Shown: positions 46,275-58,920 of the stretch, piece by piece
Position numbering within the stretch: the stretch's first letter is position 1
Layout: each line of letters begins with the position of its first letter
Source of the DNA: Alopecurus myosuroides
Taxonomy: Eukaryota > Streptophyta > Magnoliopsida > Poales > Poaceae
Reading direction: 5' to 3'
Length of the DNA stretch: 64,000 nt
Assembly: GCA_028641055.1 (NCBI GenBank)
Contig: CM054061.1
Location: 114,832,019-114,896,018 of the forward strand
Notes under the pieces: generated by a model
Databases searched by the model: none
Told to the model about the DNA's origin: nothing
The model's input: the letters and a program-made list of their open reading frames with translations, nothing else
Translations under genes and position numbers: made by a program

Positions 46275-49200
46275 TGTCACTACCCCGGACCCAGAGATAT
46301 ACATACTGTTATGTGCTCCTAGCCATGGACTCACAAGGGCTTCAGGGTTACCAGCCCCGGCCGCAACAAACAACGGCAGGCATACTGGATTCATCGGCAC
46401 GTAGTCCGGATCCCCAGTCTACTACTCCTTGTATCCATGCTAGTCATAACCAACTATGCATATCAAAGCGTCCACGAATCGAATGAAACTGAAGGAAACG
46501 GGATCAAAGTTATACAGAGCTGCTATGTGTCCAGAAAGTGCAACAACAATCAAGGGTTACTGGGGTTACCTCGCCCCAGGCCGAATCACATCGGCAGGCG
46601 GGCTCGGACATGGATCATCGGCTCCACAACCCCTCACTGCGACAACTATGCAGGCATAGCCAAAATGGTATAACAATGAGCTCGAAACCAACAACCGATC
46701 AAAGCAGCACTCTAGACATGAAACTTTATTAAACAGGTGTTACTAGAGTAGCTGTACAAGAAGAGGTCACATGACCCAACATTGCATCAGACAACGGAAG
46801 GCAAATTATGTTGCTAATCAACAAGAACCAAAAATGCCTAAGAGGCCGCGACATAAGGCGACGTCCCAGCCCATAGATTCTAGGCTGCTACCCGGGAACC
46901 CGAAACTACTCGTCGATGTCCACGTTGAATCACCACCGATGTGAGATCGTCACCTGAACCAAAATTAAGCAAACCTGAGTGCGGGAGGTACTCAACAAGA
47001 CTTAGTTAACCTATTATATATCTGCTATCCTCAGAAAGGGTTTTATGAAGGTTGATTTGCGTAAAGCAATCTTTTTGTTCCAAATCGAGGAGGAATAGCA
47101 CGTCTCATAGAAGGTTTTCAAAACATATGAGAAACTCACTACTGTAATCATCATCTTTTGAATCCACCAACATCATTTCCCAGCATCTCAGATGCTACAA
47201 GGATCACCCCTCTCGGCATCTCCGAGGAGGCACCCTTCATCTATTGTCTCATGCTTTGTCAACATCTTTTATCTCATGTTCAAGTTATCTATGGCCAAAA
47301 TACTTCAACCAAGTCGTCCTTAACCGCGGACACGGCTTTCCGAAAGATTTGTCCCTGCAGGGGGTACACTTTACCCACACTTACCAACCGACTCTTAATG
47401 CCAAGCTATTGGCACAATTCTGACGATGTGCCGACAGAGTGTGGTCGGCCACGACCTTTACCTTACCCGACCCTATCCATGAGTCAACCCAAGACAGGGC
47501 CACCCCGTCAACAGGGAGTTGGCCATCCTCCTGACGGCACATGTCTCTGTGAGGCGGGGTCAAGATCCGTGTACGTCCATCACTTGGCCCCGGTCACGCC
47601 CTAGCGGAGAATTTTGTTTTCAAAACCGTTTAAAAGGTTTTATTTGCGTTGTCGAATGGAACTCTCAAACTACGTGACTCATGGATAAAGCCAGCTAAGT
47701 TAGTTAGTCGGCGAGGCTCATGGCCATCGCGCGTGGTTGTACGCTCAGCCTTGGTTTCTGCGCCCCGACCTTATTCCTAGGGTTGGCAAGTACGGAACAA
47801 ACAACCACTTCCAAAGTGGTCTCCCGTCCAAGCCTTAGTCAAGTTAACCACACAGTACTCATCTAACCACGTCATCATGTCATACTAGGTTATTGCAACT
47901 CTGATTCATCAACCGGATGGAGCAGAGGTAAACAAACATGTCAAGCTAAGCGAAGCAGATATGAGGCTCTATCTATGCGCACAAGCAAATATATGGCGGC
48001 TAAGAGCAGTGGATCAAGATATTGAGGCAATGGAGTATTTAGGTGAACTATATCTACTAGCATCAAATACTTTAGAATCGAATGCAAAGTACGAGAGTCA
48101 AATGTTGTTCGAAAACATATATGAGCATATAAGAGGTTATGCTTGCCTTGGTTAAGAAAACCAGATAAAGACTTCAGGAATAAGTGCTTGACTTGTCGGT
48201 TAGGATCAAGTATTCGCCATTGGAGTTGCTGGCCTTCACTTCGGAGTCGCATTCTACCGAGGGGGAAATAACACCGAAAAGAAGAACAACAATCGAACAT
48301 GGCATCGATGCAATGCGCAATATGTATGAATGAGCAAGTTTATGCACTTAAACAAAGCCCTAAACATGTTCGATGGGTTGCTAGGGTTTGTATGTTAGTT
48401 TGGCAATTTTTACTGGAATTAGCCCGAAATAGACCCCGGAGGGGTACTTCGGGTGATTTTGAAAGTGAGTACAACTTAAAGTGCTCAAATGGGTTTGAAA
48501 TATCATAACTAGTTTGCATTTGTCATTTTGAACAATTTGGTATATAGCTTTTATTTTTCTAATTTTATTGAACGAAAACTTATTTTTCTATTTTAAAATG
48601 AATTAAACAAATTAAATAATGTCCAAAAATAAAGGTTGTCAAACATGTATGAAAATTACATAAATAGGTAGATTACATATTTCTGAACATTTCCATGTTT
48701 TCATTTTATTTTTCTGATTAACATTTTAATGGTTATTCAATTTACATAATAAACCATTTTCTGGAATTATTAAACAGAGGGGTTATGACATCATTATGAT
48801 GTCACCGTGACATCACCCTCCTATGAACCTCACAGATGGTCCTCAACTTCGATCGAATTCGTGCTCAAAATGAAAATTAAAGTACACAGCTAGGAAGAGG
48901 AGATCGAGGGGAGATGAGGCATGCCAACCGGTGACCATATGGTCGCCGGAATGGCCGACGGCGACCATAGGCACGGCGGCGGGCGACGGCCGGCGGTGAC
49001 AGGAAGAACCGGAGGGGGAGGGAGGGGATGGAGGGCACCGGGAGGTCCGGGAGCTCACCAAGAGCGCGACTGCGTGGTTGGTTGGACGAGTAGGGGCCGG
49101 AGTGGGCGGTGCCATGGAGAAACGACGGCGGCCGGCCGTGGAGAAGACGACCCGATTCCGGTGCCTCCGTCTCCCCCATCACGCGCGACCTCACTAGGGG

Positions 49201-49829
49201 ATATAGGAGATCCAGGTGGTCCTCCAGGAGGCTTCCAATTGGCCGGAGATGGCCGGAGTTGTCGGCGCTCGACGGCGACCGTACGGTTAGGGTTAGGGTT
49301 CGGCCGTACATGAGCAAAGAGAGAGGAGGGTTCGAGGGGGGGGTCTGGAGGAGGAGGCTTCGATCTAGACGCCTCCTGGGAGCCCTTATCCTCGCGGTGA
49401 CGTAGAGCAGGAGGTGGCACGACGCCGTTGGCGGCCAGCTCTCCTACTGGCAAGAGGTAGAAGACGATAAAACAACAAGTTTATGAAACTCCCCTGGAAC
49501 TTTGGGAAAACACAAAGAGGTCCTTCTCTCTTTAAAATAGGACAGAAACAAAGGTTTTGGGGCCTTTTTGCAAACAGAAAATTTGGCAAAAATAAGTTTT
49601 GGAAACCTTGTGAAATTTCCAACAAGACCATGTGTTTCTTTGGTGTATTTGAAATATTTTTCAATACAAGATTTTGGAACCCAAATTAAGTACTATTTGT
49701 GGTATTTTCTCAAACCATTTAAATTCACAATTTAAATTGGTTAAAACATGATTAATTTTTTTGTTCTCATGCATGTATGATATGAACACAACACCACAAC
49801 CCTTTGGTAGCAAAAATTGGGATGTTACA
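46275..49829 (-). repeat. LARD2: left LTR
   Basis: From tgtcactaccccgg to gggatgttaca. It contains tgacatcattatgatgtcaccgtg-type repeats at 48786-48809, at the position of the TGACGTCA repeats of LARD1. Confidence 0.88.
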
Positions 49830-52800
49830 AATCTACCCCCCTTACAAGAATCTCGTCCAGAGATTCCCGAAGGAGAAAGAAAGAAGGAACACCGGTTTTG
49901 AACGACCTTCACGAACCTTGCGGTTCTCTTCTTGAAGAGGTTGATCCGTAGCATTGTGAAGTGTTGAACGGATACACCTAGGTAAGAGGGAATTTTTTTA
50001 AGAACTGATCTTTACGAAGATCGAGTATCTCATGGTTAACTCATGACAGGATTGTTCATAAAGAACATTTGAGTTAACAGGCATGAAACACATCAAGATA
50101 ACGGAGAGAATATGAGAAGGTTTCAAGTTTATGGACGAATGTTCTTGAAAGGATTTAGAAAATGAGCTTTGCGCAAGACTTTAAATCCTTTTGGAAAAGA
50201 AAGGTTGAACAACTTATGACATCGAGGTTTCTTCGAAGTAGAAAAGCAAGATGGAAAACATTGTCTTGGATACCACAAGGTAATATTCGTAGACGAGGGG
50301 AAACACGAGAAAACACTGTAATCGTGCGTCAGAGAGAATTTGATATATGTTCACTCTTCAGAGTGGACACGGAAGATAATGGAACTTTCGTCCATCAAAG
50401 TTTGTTGAAATTCTTTTCAAAGATCAGTATGTTACTTCACGACAGAGAAGGAGTGACCAAAAGATGTTGGGACACCATAATGAAGGAGGTATTCTTGGTC
50501 ACACCATAAGAATGAATAACCAACGAGGATTGAAACACCGGAAGTAATAAGGAATCTCTTTCCTATTGTGGTTTGGACGTAGCAATACATCTACCACATA
50601 GTTGAGATCCCACGGCTGAAGTGACTGAAAAATTCACACAATGTGTGAGATGAACAGAACTTCAAGTACAAACAACTTGAGAAAGGGAACTGATCAAGGG
50701 CGGTTACAAAATACCACGAGATGGTCTCATGATGAACTTGTTTCCACCGGAACAAACGTTTCGAGGATTGACAAAGAGACATTGGAAGAATCAACTTCCA
50801 GGTTCTCCTGGATGTTCTGGATACCAATATCAGGCTTATACAAGCCTTATGTAGGTAATCAAGTGAAAGTTAAACTTCTGATTGGTAGAACGGGGAGGGG
50901 AAACTTGTTAGGATTAGCCACACAATTATTCTCACGGAGAGTGGTTGTTATTACGGATTCAAAAAGAGATGACATTAGGCCTTTCGGTTAATTGTGTCAA
51001 CCACAACATCAACCATGCCGGATTTTAGAATGGACCTAATTCAATACCCTTGAGGAAACACCAACCATCTTGGCTACTTGAAATTCAGCTCTGGTTAGTG
51101 GGTTGATAACTCAGACTAAGTAGGTTTGAGCAGGGAGATTGCTCCGGTTACCAGAGAGATACATCTGCTAGATTTGATCAACGAGATTGCACCGGTTACC
51201 AACGAGATACATCTGCTAGATTTTCAAGATATGGACTACGATGTAAAGCTCAAGAAGATGAGCGAGATTGTGGAACTCATGTATTAGCAACTTGTGAAAG
51301 CCGGTTGCACCTACATGGTTTACTTGCAATGAAACACATCGGAGTCCTTGTTGGGAAGATGGTAGAAAGATAACGAAGTTTTTGGGCTTCTCTCTTTCAG
51401 GAACGATCAGTCAGTGGTTCGGTGTGGATACAAAACTGGTTCAACAAATGGAGGTAACAACCTTCCAACTCAAGAATAGTCCACATATGCATGACTGACT
51501 TGGGATTATTCCAGAGGGAACAATGAGACTATACTCGGATCCACGGCGACAACTTTCACCATAAGCACATGAACCGAGGTAAGTTACTTCAAACATGCAG
51601 AACACAACCTTCACGGTGACACAAAGATGGTTCACAAAAGTTTCCAATATTGTTGCCATTTGTTTAGCATGAACCTCTTGCAATTTTGAGAAAATAAGAA
51701 TGTCGTCGATGGGCTCGAAAACTCGCTTATCAAAACACTCCAAGAAGAGGGATTCATATGATATATGAACAAGGCAATATATTGGTCAGATTAAAGGACA
51801 CGAAGGTGTACTTAGGAAAAACACCATGAGTGAAAACACCATACAGATAGTCCTTGAATCTGGCCTCGATTTGATGATAGCCCAAATCAAATCAAGGTTG
51901 GTAAGATAGCATGTCCACTAAGGAGATACTATCCTTCTTCAACAGAAAGGGAACTAGACACCCCTTAACAAAGGATCAAGTTAGGCAGAGATTTTGCCTT
52001 TCAACTCCCCAAGTTGTTGTTTAAGCTCAACCACTAGTCCAAGGTGTCTAGCGTAGTTTCTTGGAGAAAGGAGTAGTTCAAGTTACTCCTGGTTTAGACA
52101 TCACGGCAGGTAAAACCTGGTGATACTTCTAGAAGGACAACCAGAATACCACAACCTACCGGTATGTCTTGAAGTTCGGGAGGAGTCTTGCCTTTTCAAA
52201 GCAACTGATATGGTCTTGAGAGCTTCGGCATGAACCTAGCTCTTCGACCAAGAATGTGCACCGAAATGAACGGATTTGGTAACACAGTCAACTTCAAATA
52301 GAGACCGGTGACCAATAATGCTAAGAAGGATAGAGATGTTTCTTAGATTTTTCAAAGCAATAAGAATTGCTAGGAAGACCTGATGCACACATGAATGCAC
52401 ACCCAACATTCTCGAGCATTTCAGCTTGGAGGAAGGGGGAGTGAAGACGTGTAGGAGTATCAATTCATCAATAAGGACATGAAACTCAACACGACCTCTT
52501 GATATGGAAGAGTGTGATACTCGAAGGTGGAACAGAACAGAAGCTAATGAAACTTCTTTAGTCTGCGAATTGCAAAACTTTGACCTGATCCTAGAGATGA
52601 ACGAGGTACTGGAGCTTGTTTCTCCTGACATCCCAAGGTGGAATGTTTGACAGAAAACAAGAGCAAATGCATTGGAAGACTCCAACACAATTATGTAACT
52701 TGGTTTCCAAAACAACGTATGGAAACTTGATAGTAACTGAAGGGTGGAATCATGCTCAGGGAAATCCTAAGATCAAGTTGAAGCACAGGGTCATACTCAT

Positions 52801-53645
52801 TTGTAAAACCCATGCTAAAAGATCGATGTAGCTGAACTAAGAACGGAAATATTAATTTCATGATGACCACTCTTGTTGTGATCCCTTTTTCTTCCAAAGG
52901 AAATCCTATGGCTATGAGAGTTGGAATTGCCTAACCATCCTGAGGTAGAACATGTTCCTCAGGATCTAAAGAAACAGAACTTGGGTTAAAGGTCAGCATC
53001 CTGTGCTGGTAGCATACACATCACATGATTAAGAAACCACATAATTCAACACACTTCAATCCAGCACATTCCGGGACCTTCAGTTCAAGTTAAAAGATTA
53101 AAAACCCAAATGAATGAGTAACTACTCTCTTAGTGTTTTAAAGGACACTATAAATAGAAATCACGAAGTATCTTTCAAAATAAAACATAACTCCGAAAGA
53201 ATTTGAACAGAGGGTAACGGATACATTCGAGATGAAAAGGAAATCTCGAGGTTCAGGATTTTGAGACTTTAGAACCGGAGTATGTGGAACCCACACAACT
53301 TTGAGAGATTATGATGGAGAGTAAATCTCCCAGCTTAAGAGATAACGGAGTATGGAACACACACGACTCTAGAAACTTTTTAACACTAGGTCAACTTGGG
53401 TAACAACGTCCTTGCCAAATAAGGCACCTAAGTTTTGAATGACTAGAAAGGATAGAAAAACCTTTCAAATCAAAATAGGTAAGATGAACCAGAGTTAGAG
53501 AGATACCAGATAAGGAGTAAAAAGAATCCTAAGAAGGTTTTCACAACTCATTTGAAGTTTTCAAATAGTCTTCACAAACACTAGACTCGACATCGACCAA
53601 GCAGTAAGATTTTCCTACAGGCAGTTCTGTTCTGATACCATGACT
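49830..53645 (-). pseudogene. LARD2 internal domain: eroded chromovirus pol
   Basis: The PPT (minus AAGGGGGGTAGATT, 49831-49844) and the downstream imperfect inverted repeat gaatctcg-tcca-gagattc (49848-49866) match LARD1. The minus-strand frame 51743-51441 is the clearest pol remnant in either LARD: MECFDKRVFEPIDDILIFSK, then KQMATILETFVNHLCV and MFEVTYLGSCAYGES. IDDILIFS is the RT active-site region (normally FIDDIL..S), and the next blocks follow in the normal gypsy RT order. A 48-bp direct duplication sits at 51135-51223. PBS at 53629-53640 (one mismatch to TGGTATCAGAGC). Confidence 0.72.
53629..53640 (-). other. Primer-binding site of LARD2
   Basis: Minus strand TGGTATCAGAAC, one base off the initiator-Met tRNA site, five bases from the LTR start at 53646. 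Confidence 0.8.
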
Positions 53646-56582
53646 TGTCACGACTCCGGACCCAGAGATATACATACTGCTATGTGCTCCTAGCCATGGA
53701 CTCACAAGGGCTTCAGGGTTACCAGCCCCGGCCGCAACAAACAACGGCAGGCAGACTGGATTCATCGGCACGTAGTCCGGATCCCCAGTCTACTACTCCT
53801 TGTATCCATGCTAGTCATAACCAACTATGCATATCAAAGCGTCCACGAATCGAATGAAACTGAAGGAAACAGGACCAAAGTTATACATAGCTGCTATGTG
53901 TCCAGAAAGTGCAACAACAATCGAGGGTTACTGGGGTTACCTCGCCCCAGGCCGAATCACATCGGCAGGCGGGCTCAGACATGGATCATCGGCTCCACAA
54001 CCCCTCGACTGCGACAACTATGCAGGCATAGCCAAAATTGTATAACAATAAGCTCGAAACCAACAACCGATAAAAGCAGCACTCTAGACATGAAACTTTA
54101 TTAAACAGGTGTTACTAGAGTAGCTGTACAAGCAGAGGTCACATGACCCAACATTACATCAGACAACGTAAGGAAAATTATGTTGCTACTCAACAAGAAC
54201 CAAAAAGGCCTAAGAGGCTGCAACATAAGGCGACGTCCGAGCCCATAGATTCGAGGCTGCTACCCGGGAACCCCAAACTACTCGTCGATGTCCACGTTGA
54301 ATCACCACCGACGTGAGATCTTCACCTGAACCAAAATTAAGTAAACCTGAGTACGGGAGGTACTCAACAAGACTTAGTTAACCTATTATATATCTGCTAT
54401 CCTCAGAAAGGGTTTTATGAAGGCTGATTTGCGTAAAGCAATCTTTATTTTCCAAATCGAGGAGGAATAGCACGTCTCATAGAAGGTTTTCAAAACAGAT
54501 GAGAAACTCACTACTGTAATCATCATCTTTTGAATCCACCAACATCATTTCCCAGCATCTCACATGCTACAAGGATCACCCCTCTCGGCATCTCCGAGGA
54601 GGCACCCTTCATCTATTGTCTCATGCTTTTTCAACATCTTTTACGTCGTGTTCAAGTTATCTATGGCCAAAATACTTCCACCAAGTCGTCCTTAACCGCG
54701 GTCACGGCTTTCCGAAAGATTTGTCCCTGCAGGGGGTACACTTTACCCACACGTACCAACCAACTCTTAATGCCAAGCTATTGGCACAATTACGACGATG
54801 TGCCGGCAGAGTGTGGTCGGCCACAACCTTTACCTTACCCAACCCTATCCATGAGTCAACCCAAGACAGGGCCACCCCGTCAACAGGGAGTTGGCCATCC
54901 TCCTGACGGCACCTGGCTTTGTGAGGCGGGGTCAAGATCCGTGTACGTCCATCACTTGGCCCCGGTCACGCCCCAGCGGAGCATTTTGTTTTCAAAACCG
55001 TTTAAAAGGTTTTATTTGCGTTGCCGAATGGAAATCTCAAACTACGTGACTCATGGATAAAGCCAGCTAAGTTAGTTAGTCGGCGAGGCTCATGGCCATC
55101 GCGCGTGGTTGTACGCTCAGTCTTGGTTTCTGCGCCCCGACCTTATTCCTAGGGTTGGCAAGTACGGAACAACAACCACTTCCCAAGTGGTCTCCCGTCC
55201 AAGCCTTAGTCAAGTTAACCACACAGTGCTCATCTCACCACGCCATCATATCATACTAGGTTATCGCAACTCTGATTCATCAACCGGATGGAGCAGAGGT
55301 AAACAAACATGTAAAGCTAAGCGCAGAAGATATGAGGCTCTAGCGATGCGCACAAGCAAATATATGGCGGCTAAGAGCAGTGGATCAAGATATTGAGGCA
55401 ATGCAGTATATAGGTGAACTATATCTACTAGCATCAAATACTTTCGAATCGAATGCAAAGTACGAGAGTCAAATGTTGTTCGAAAACATATATGAGCAGA
55501 TAAGAGGTTATGCTTGCCTTGGTTAAGAAAAACAGATAAAGACTTCAGGAATAAGTACTTGAGTTGTCGGTTAGGATCAAGTATTCGCCATTTGAGTTGC
55601 TGGCCTTCACTTCGGAGTCGCATTCTACCGAGGGGGAAATAACACCGAAAAGAAGAACAACAATCAAACATGGCATCGATGCAATGCGCAATATGTATGC
55701 ATGAGCAAGTTTATGCACTTAAACAAAGCCCTAAACATGTTCGATGGGTTGCTAGGGTTCGTATGTTAGTTTGGCAATTTTTACTGGAATTAGCCCGAAA
55801 TAGACCCCGGAGGGGTACTCTGGGTGATTTTGAAAGTGAGTACAACTTAAAGTGCTCAAATGGGTTTGAAAATATCATAACTAGTTTGCATTTGTCATTT
55901 TGAACAATTTGGTATATAACTTTGATTTTTCTAATTTTACTGAACAAAAACTTATTTTTCTATTTTAAAATGAATTAAACAAATTAAATAATGTCCAAAA
56001 ATAAAGGTTGTCAAACATGTATGAAAATTACATAAACAGGTAGATTACATATTTCTGAACATTTCCATGTTTTCATTTTATTTTTCTGATTAACATTTTA
56101 ATAGTTATTCAATTTATAGAATAAACCATTTTCTGGAATTATTAAACAGAGGGGTTATGACATCATTATGATCGAATTCGTGCTCAAAACGAAAATCAAA
56201 GTACACAGCTAGGAAGAGGAGATCGAGGGGAGTTGAGGCGTGCCAACCGGTGACCATATGGTCGCCGGAATGGCCGGCGGCGACCATAGGCACGGCGGCG
56301 GGCGACGGCTGGCGGTGACAGGAATAACCGGAGGGGGAGGGAGGGGATGGAGGGCACCGGGAGGTCTGGTAGCTCACCAAGAGCGCGACTGCGTGGTTGG
56401 TTGGACGAGTAGGGGCCAGAGTGGGAGGTGCCGTGGAGAAACGACGGTGGCCGGCCGTGGAGAAGACGACCCGACTCCGGCACCTCCGTCTCCCCCAGCA
56501 CGCGCGACCTCACTAGGGGATAGAGGGGATCCAGGCGGTCCTCCAGGAGGCTTCCAATCGGCCGGAGATGGCCGGAGTTGTC
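53646..56582 (-). repeat. LARD2: right LTR, truncated by element D
   Basis: Matches the left LTR up to its position 49263. Relative to the left copy it has lost about 50 bases at 56170 (between cattatgat and cgaattcg). Confidence 0.85.
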
Positions 56583-56963
56583 TGTCAGGACCCAACCACC
56601 CATGACATCCACTACAGGGAGTACTTAACGGAGGACAAGACGAAGGGTGCAGATGAATCCACGTCCTACCGATCGATGGCCAGATGATGAAAGGAAACGG
56701 TCAACAACTCCACCTCCTGAGCACGTTAGCTGTTGCTTCACAATTACAAAGCCTTGTACGCTACTCATTTTTCTCCTCATGCCTGAATTCCGTTGCCGTA
56801 ATGGCTTAGGTAAGTTAGAATAGCCAGTATAGAGACTCTCCAAACTCTTGTATCGCAACATGCGTATCTACTAGTGAATCAAAGCTATTCTACTCCCAAT
56901 TTCTGTGAGGATTCGTGTGATTTTTCTCTAAAATTCTCATCAGGATGAGTTCAGACTCTGTCA
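56583..56963 (+). repeat. Element D: 5' LTR
   Basis: Starts tgtcaggacccaacc, ends actctgtca (381 bp). It sits in the LARD2 LTR directly after ttgtc. The family was not identified. Confidence 0.8.
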
Positions 56964-57123
56964 GTTGGTATCAGAGCAGTTGAGATCTGCGGAGGCGAAT
57001 CGGATCGGAGAGCGTGGCTGGTTGGGCTCTCCCGTGAAATCCCACCCACCCTCCCGTTTCGCGGCGGCGGAGGCTTGGTCGACAGGCGGCGTTGGCAGCG
57101 GTGTGATCCCCACTCGGGTCAGG
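56964..57123 (+). mobile_element. Element D: PBS and start of internal region
   Basis: TGGTATCAGAGC at 56966-56977 (initiator-Met tRNA site) two bases after the LTR, then about 145 bases of GC-rich leader, interrupted at 57124 by element E (left flank tcagg). Confidence 0.8.
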
Positions 57124-57824
57124 TGAAAGTGCAATATGGTCAACTAGAGGAGGGTGAATAGGTGACCTACAAATTTTACTTCTTTTTCACTTTTAATGGG
57201 GGCTTTAAGAAAGTAAATGCTTGATTACCTAAATGTGCAACTAAGTGAACACCCTAGGTGGTACGGAGCAAGTAGCAGCGGAAATAAAGGAACGGTACAA
57301 GATAACAACAAGTGAAAAACACGGAGACAAGTATATGTTTCCCGTAGTTCCTTCTTAAAAGAAGTACGTCTACGTTGGAGAGGTGGGGAGCCACCTAGGC
57401 GCTCCTCAATAGCACGGATGTGCACACCTTGTTTTCCTTGAGCTTCTCCGGTGAGGGAGATTCTCGTTTCCACTATGAGGTCGACTTGAAGGCGTTGACC
57501 AAACCTTTACAAGGGGTTGAGGCTACTCCACAAGTGAGATGGAGGCTCTCAACAATCGAAGCTTTTTGCTACAAGGTGGAAGCTACAAGCACTAGGGTTT
57601 CCCTTGGATGACAAAGCAACCAAGAGATTACAAGATCCCAAGAGTTGTGGTGTGGGTACACACGTTTTGGCTTGGTGGAAAGGTAGATCTAGTCCTCCTC
57701 CATGAGATCCTTGAAGGGGACCGAGTTTGGTTGGAGGAGGAGGGAGATCGGGGCGTTTTGAGCTCTACAACAATGGAGGAGAGAGAGGAATGGACGAGCT
57801 ACCTATCTAGAGGAAGAAGACAAC

Positions 57825-57832
57825 TATTTATA
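57825..57832 (-). promoter_or_regulatory. TATA box of element E LTR
   Basis: Minus strand ccTATAAATAg, about 40 bases downstream of the palindrome array on the sense strand. Confidence 0.65.
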
Positions 57833-57869
57833 GGCTCCTCCAAAATCTGACCGTTGCAGTCCTGCGGGA

Positions 57870-58440
57870 CCGGAATATTCCGGTGTAAGGACCGGAAATT
57901 TCCGGTGTACTTTGGTCGGAAATTTGAATACTCCGGGGGGCGGATAATTGAAATATCCGGGGGCGGAAATTTCCGCCCCAATACTCCGCCCCCATCTCTG
58001 TGCGCAGGCATCAACTTGATGATAAAAAAACTGCTAAGGACCAGGGGCCGGATATTTGCTCCGGAAATTTCCGGGCAAATTTCCGCCCCACCTTCTGTGC
58101 GCGGGCATCAACCAATGATGAAAAATTGCTAAGGACTTGATGACCGGAATGTTGAAATATCCGGGGGGGGCGGATAATTGAAATGTCCGGGCCCGGAAAT
58201 TTTCGGACAGAATTTCCGCCCCCATCTCTGTGCGCGGGCAACTTGTAATGATCCAATTTCTGCTAAGTCCCAGAGGGACGGATTTTTGCACCGGAAATTT
58301 CCGGGGCAAATTTCCGCCCTGGCTTCTGTGCGCGGGCAGAAAAATACTTAGTCGTTTTCGTGAATGCCAGGAAGGGGGCCGGAAAATTCCGTTGTGGGGG
58401 CCGGATAATCTGCCCTTTAAGTTCCGGAATTTCCGGCCTG
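57870..58440 (-). repeat. Palindrome array in the E LTR promoter
   Basis: Repeated CCGGAAATTTCCGG and variants (GCGGAAATTTCCGC, CCGGAATATTCCGG) at about 57875, 57893, 57964, 58062, 58193, 58290 and 58430. The string ctgtgcgcgggca or a close variant recurs at 57998, 58095, 58228 and 58326, giving four units of roughly 100-130 bp. The array lies just upstream of the LTR TATA box. Confidence 0.9.
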
Positions 58441-58920
58441 CATACTGAAAAATCCTGTGGCAGTAATTCCAGAATATAGTTCTTCTCTTTGATCTTTTGA
58501 TGAGAATATAACAATGATCATCTGAGATATTAGCTGCACAGTCTAAACAAAATTGTTAGATAGGATATATCTGTGTTATCATCATCACCAAAATCATTAG
58601 AGGGATCATGAGCTTTCAATCTCCCCCTTTTTGGTGAATGATGACAACACGGGTATTTGCGGGGAAGTAAACTAACAATGCAAGATACGAAAACATCACA
58701 GATAGCATATATAGGAGACATGCCTCCTAATAATAATAGTTCACCAACGAATAACGAGTACGATAGAACGAAGTTCGAAAAGACGCACAAAATGATAAAA
58801 AAGGCAAATGAAGAACGAAACCCTCCCAAGCAAATGCCCGCGATCATCTAGATCTTCTCCCCCTTTGGCATCAGGATACCAAAAAGATAAAAGAGAGAGC
58901 TACGTCCCATGGAGCAAACT

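Larger units (their letters stand above)
46275..56582 (-). mobile_element. LARD2: second LARD-type element (right LTR interrupted)
   Basis: Same organisation and orientation as LARD1: left LTR 46275-49829 (3555 bp), internal 49830-53645, right LTR from 53646. It is a separate, related insertion: sequence is similar over LTRs and internal domain but clearly diverged. The right LTR stops at 56582, where element D is inserted (target ttgtc). By comparison with the left LTR about 566 bases of the right LTR should lie beyond D and E, outside the window. Confidence 0.85.
57124..58618 (-). repeat. Element E: 3' LTR
   Basis: Minus strand TGAAAGCTCATG...TTGCACTTTCA (1495 bp), with a 6-bp terminal inverted repeat TGAAAG. 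The polypurine tract AAAAAGGGGGAGAT (58619-58632) precedes it on the sense strand. Confidence 0.85.

Noticed and set aside
57870..58440. CRISPR-like array
   Set aside because: Repeats are short palindromes with irregular spacing in a plant LTR promoter; there is no leader, uniform spacer or cas gene, and the genome is eukaryotic.
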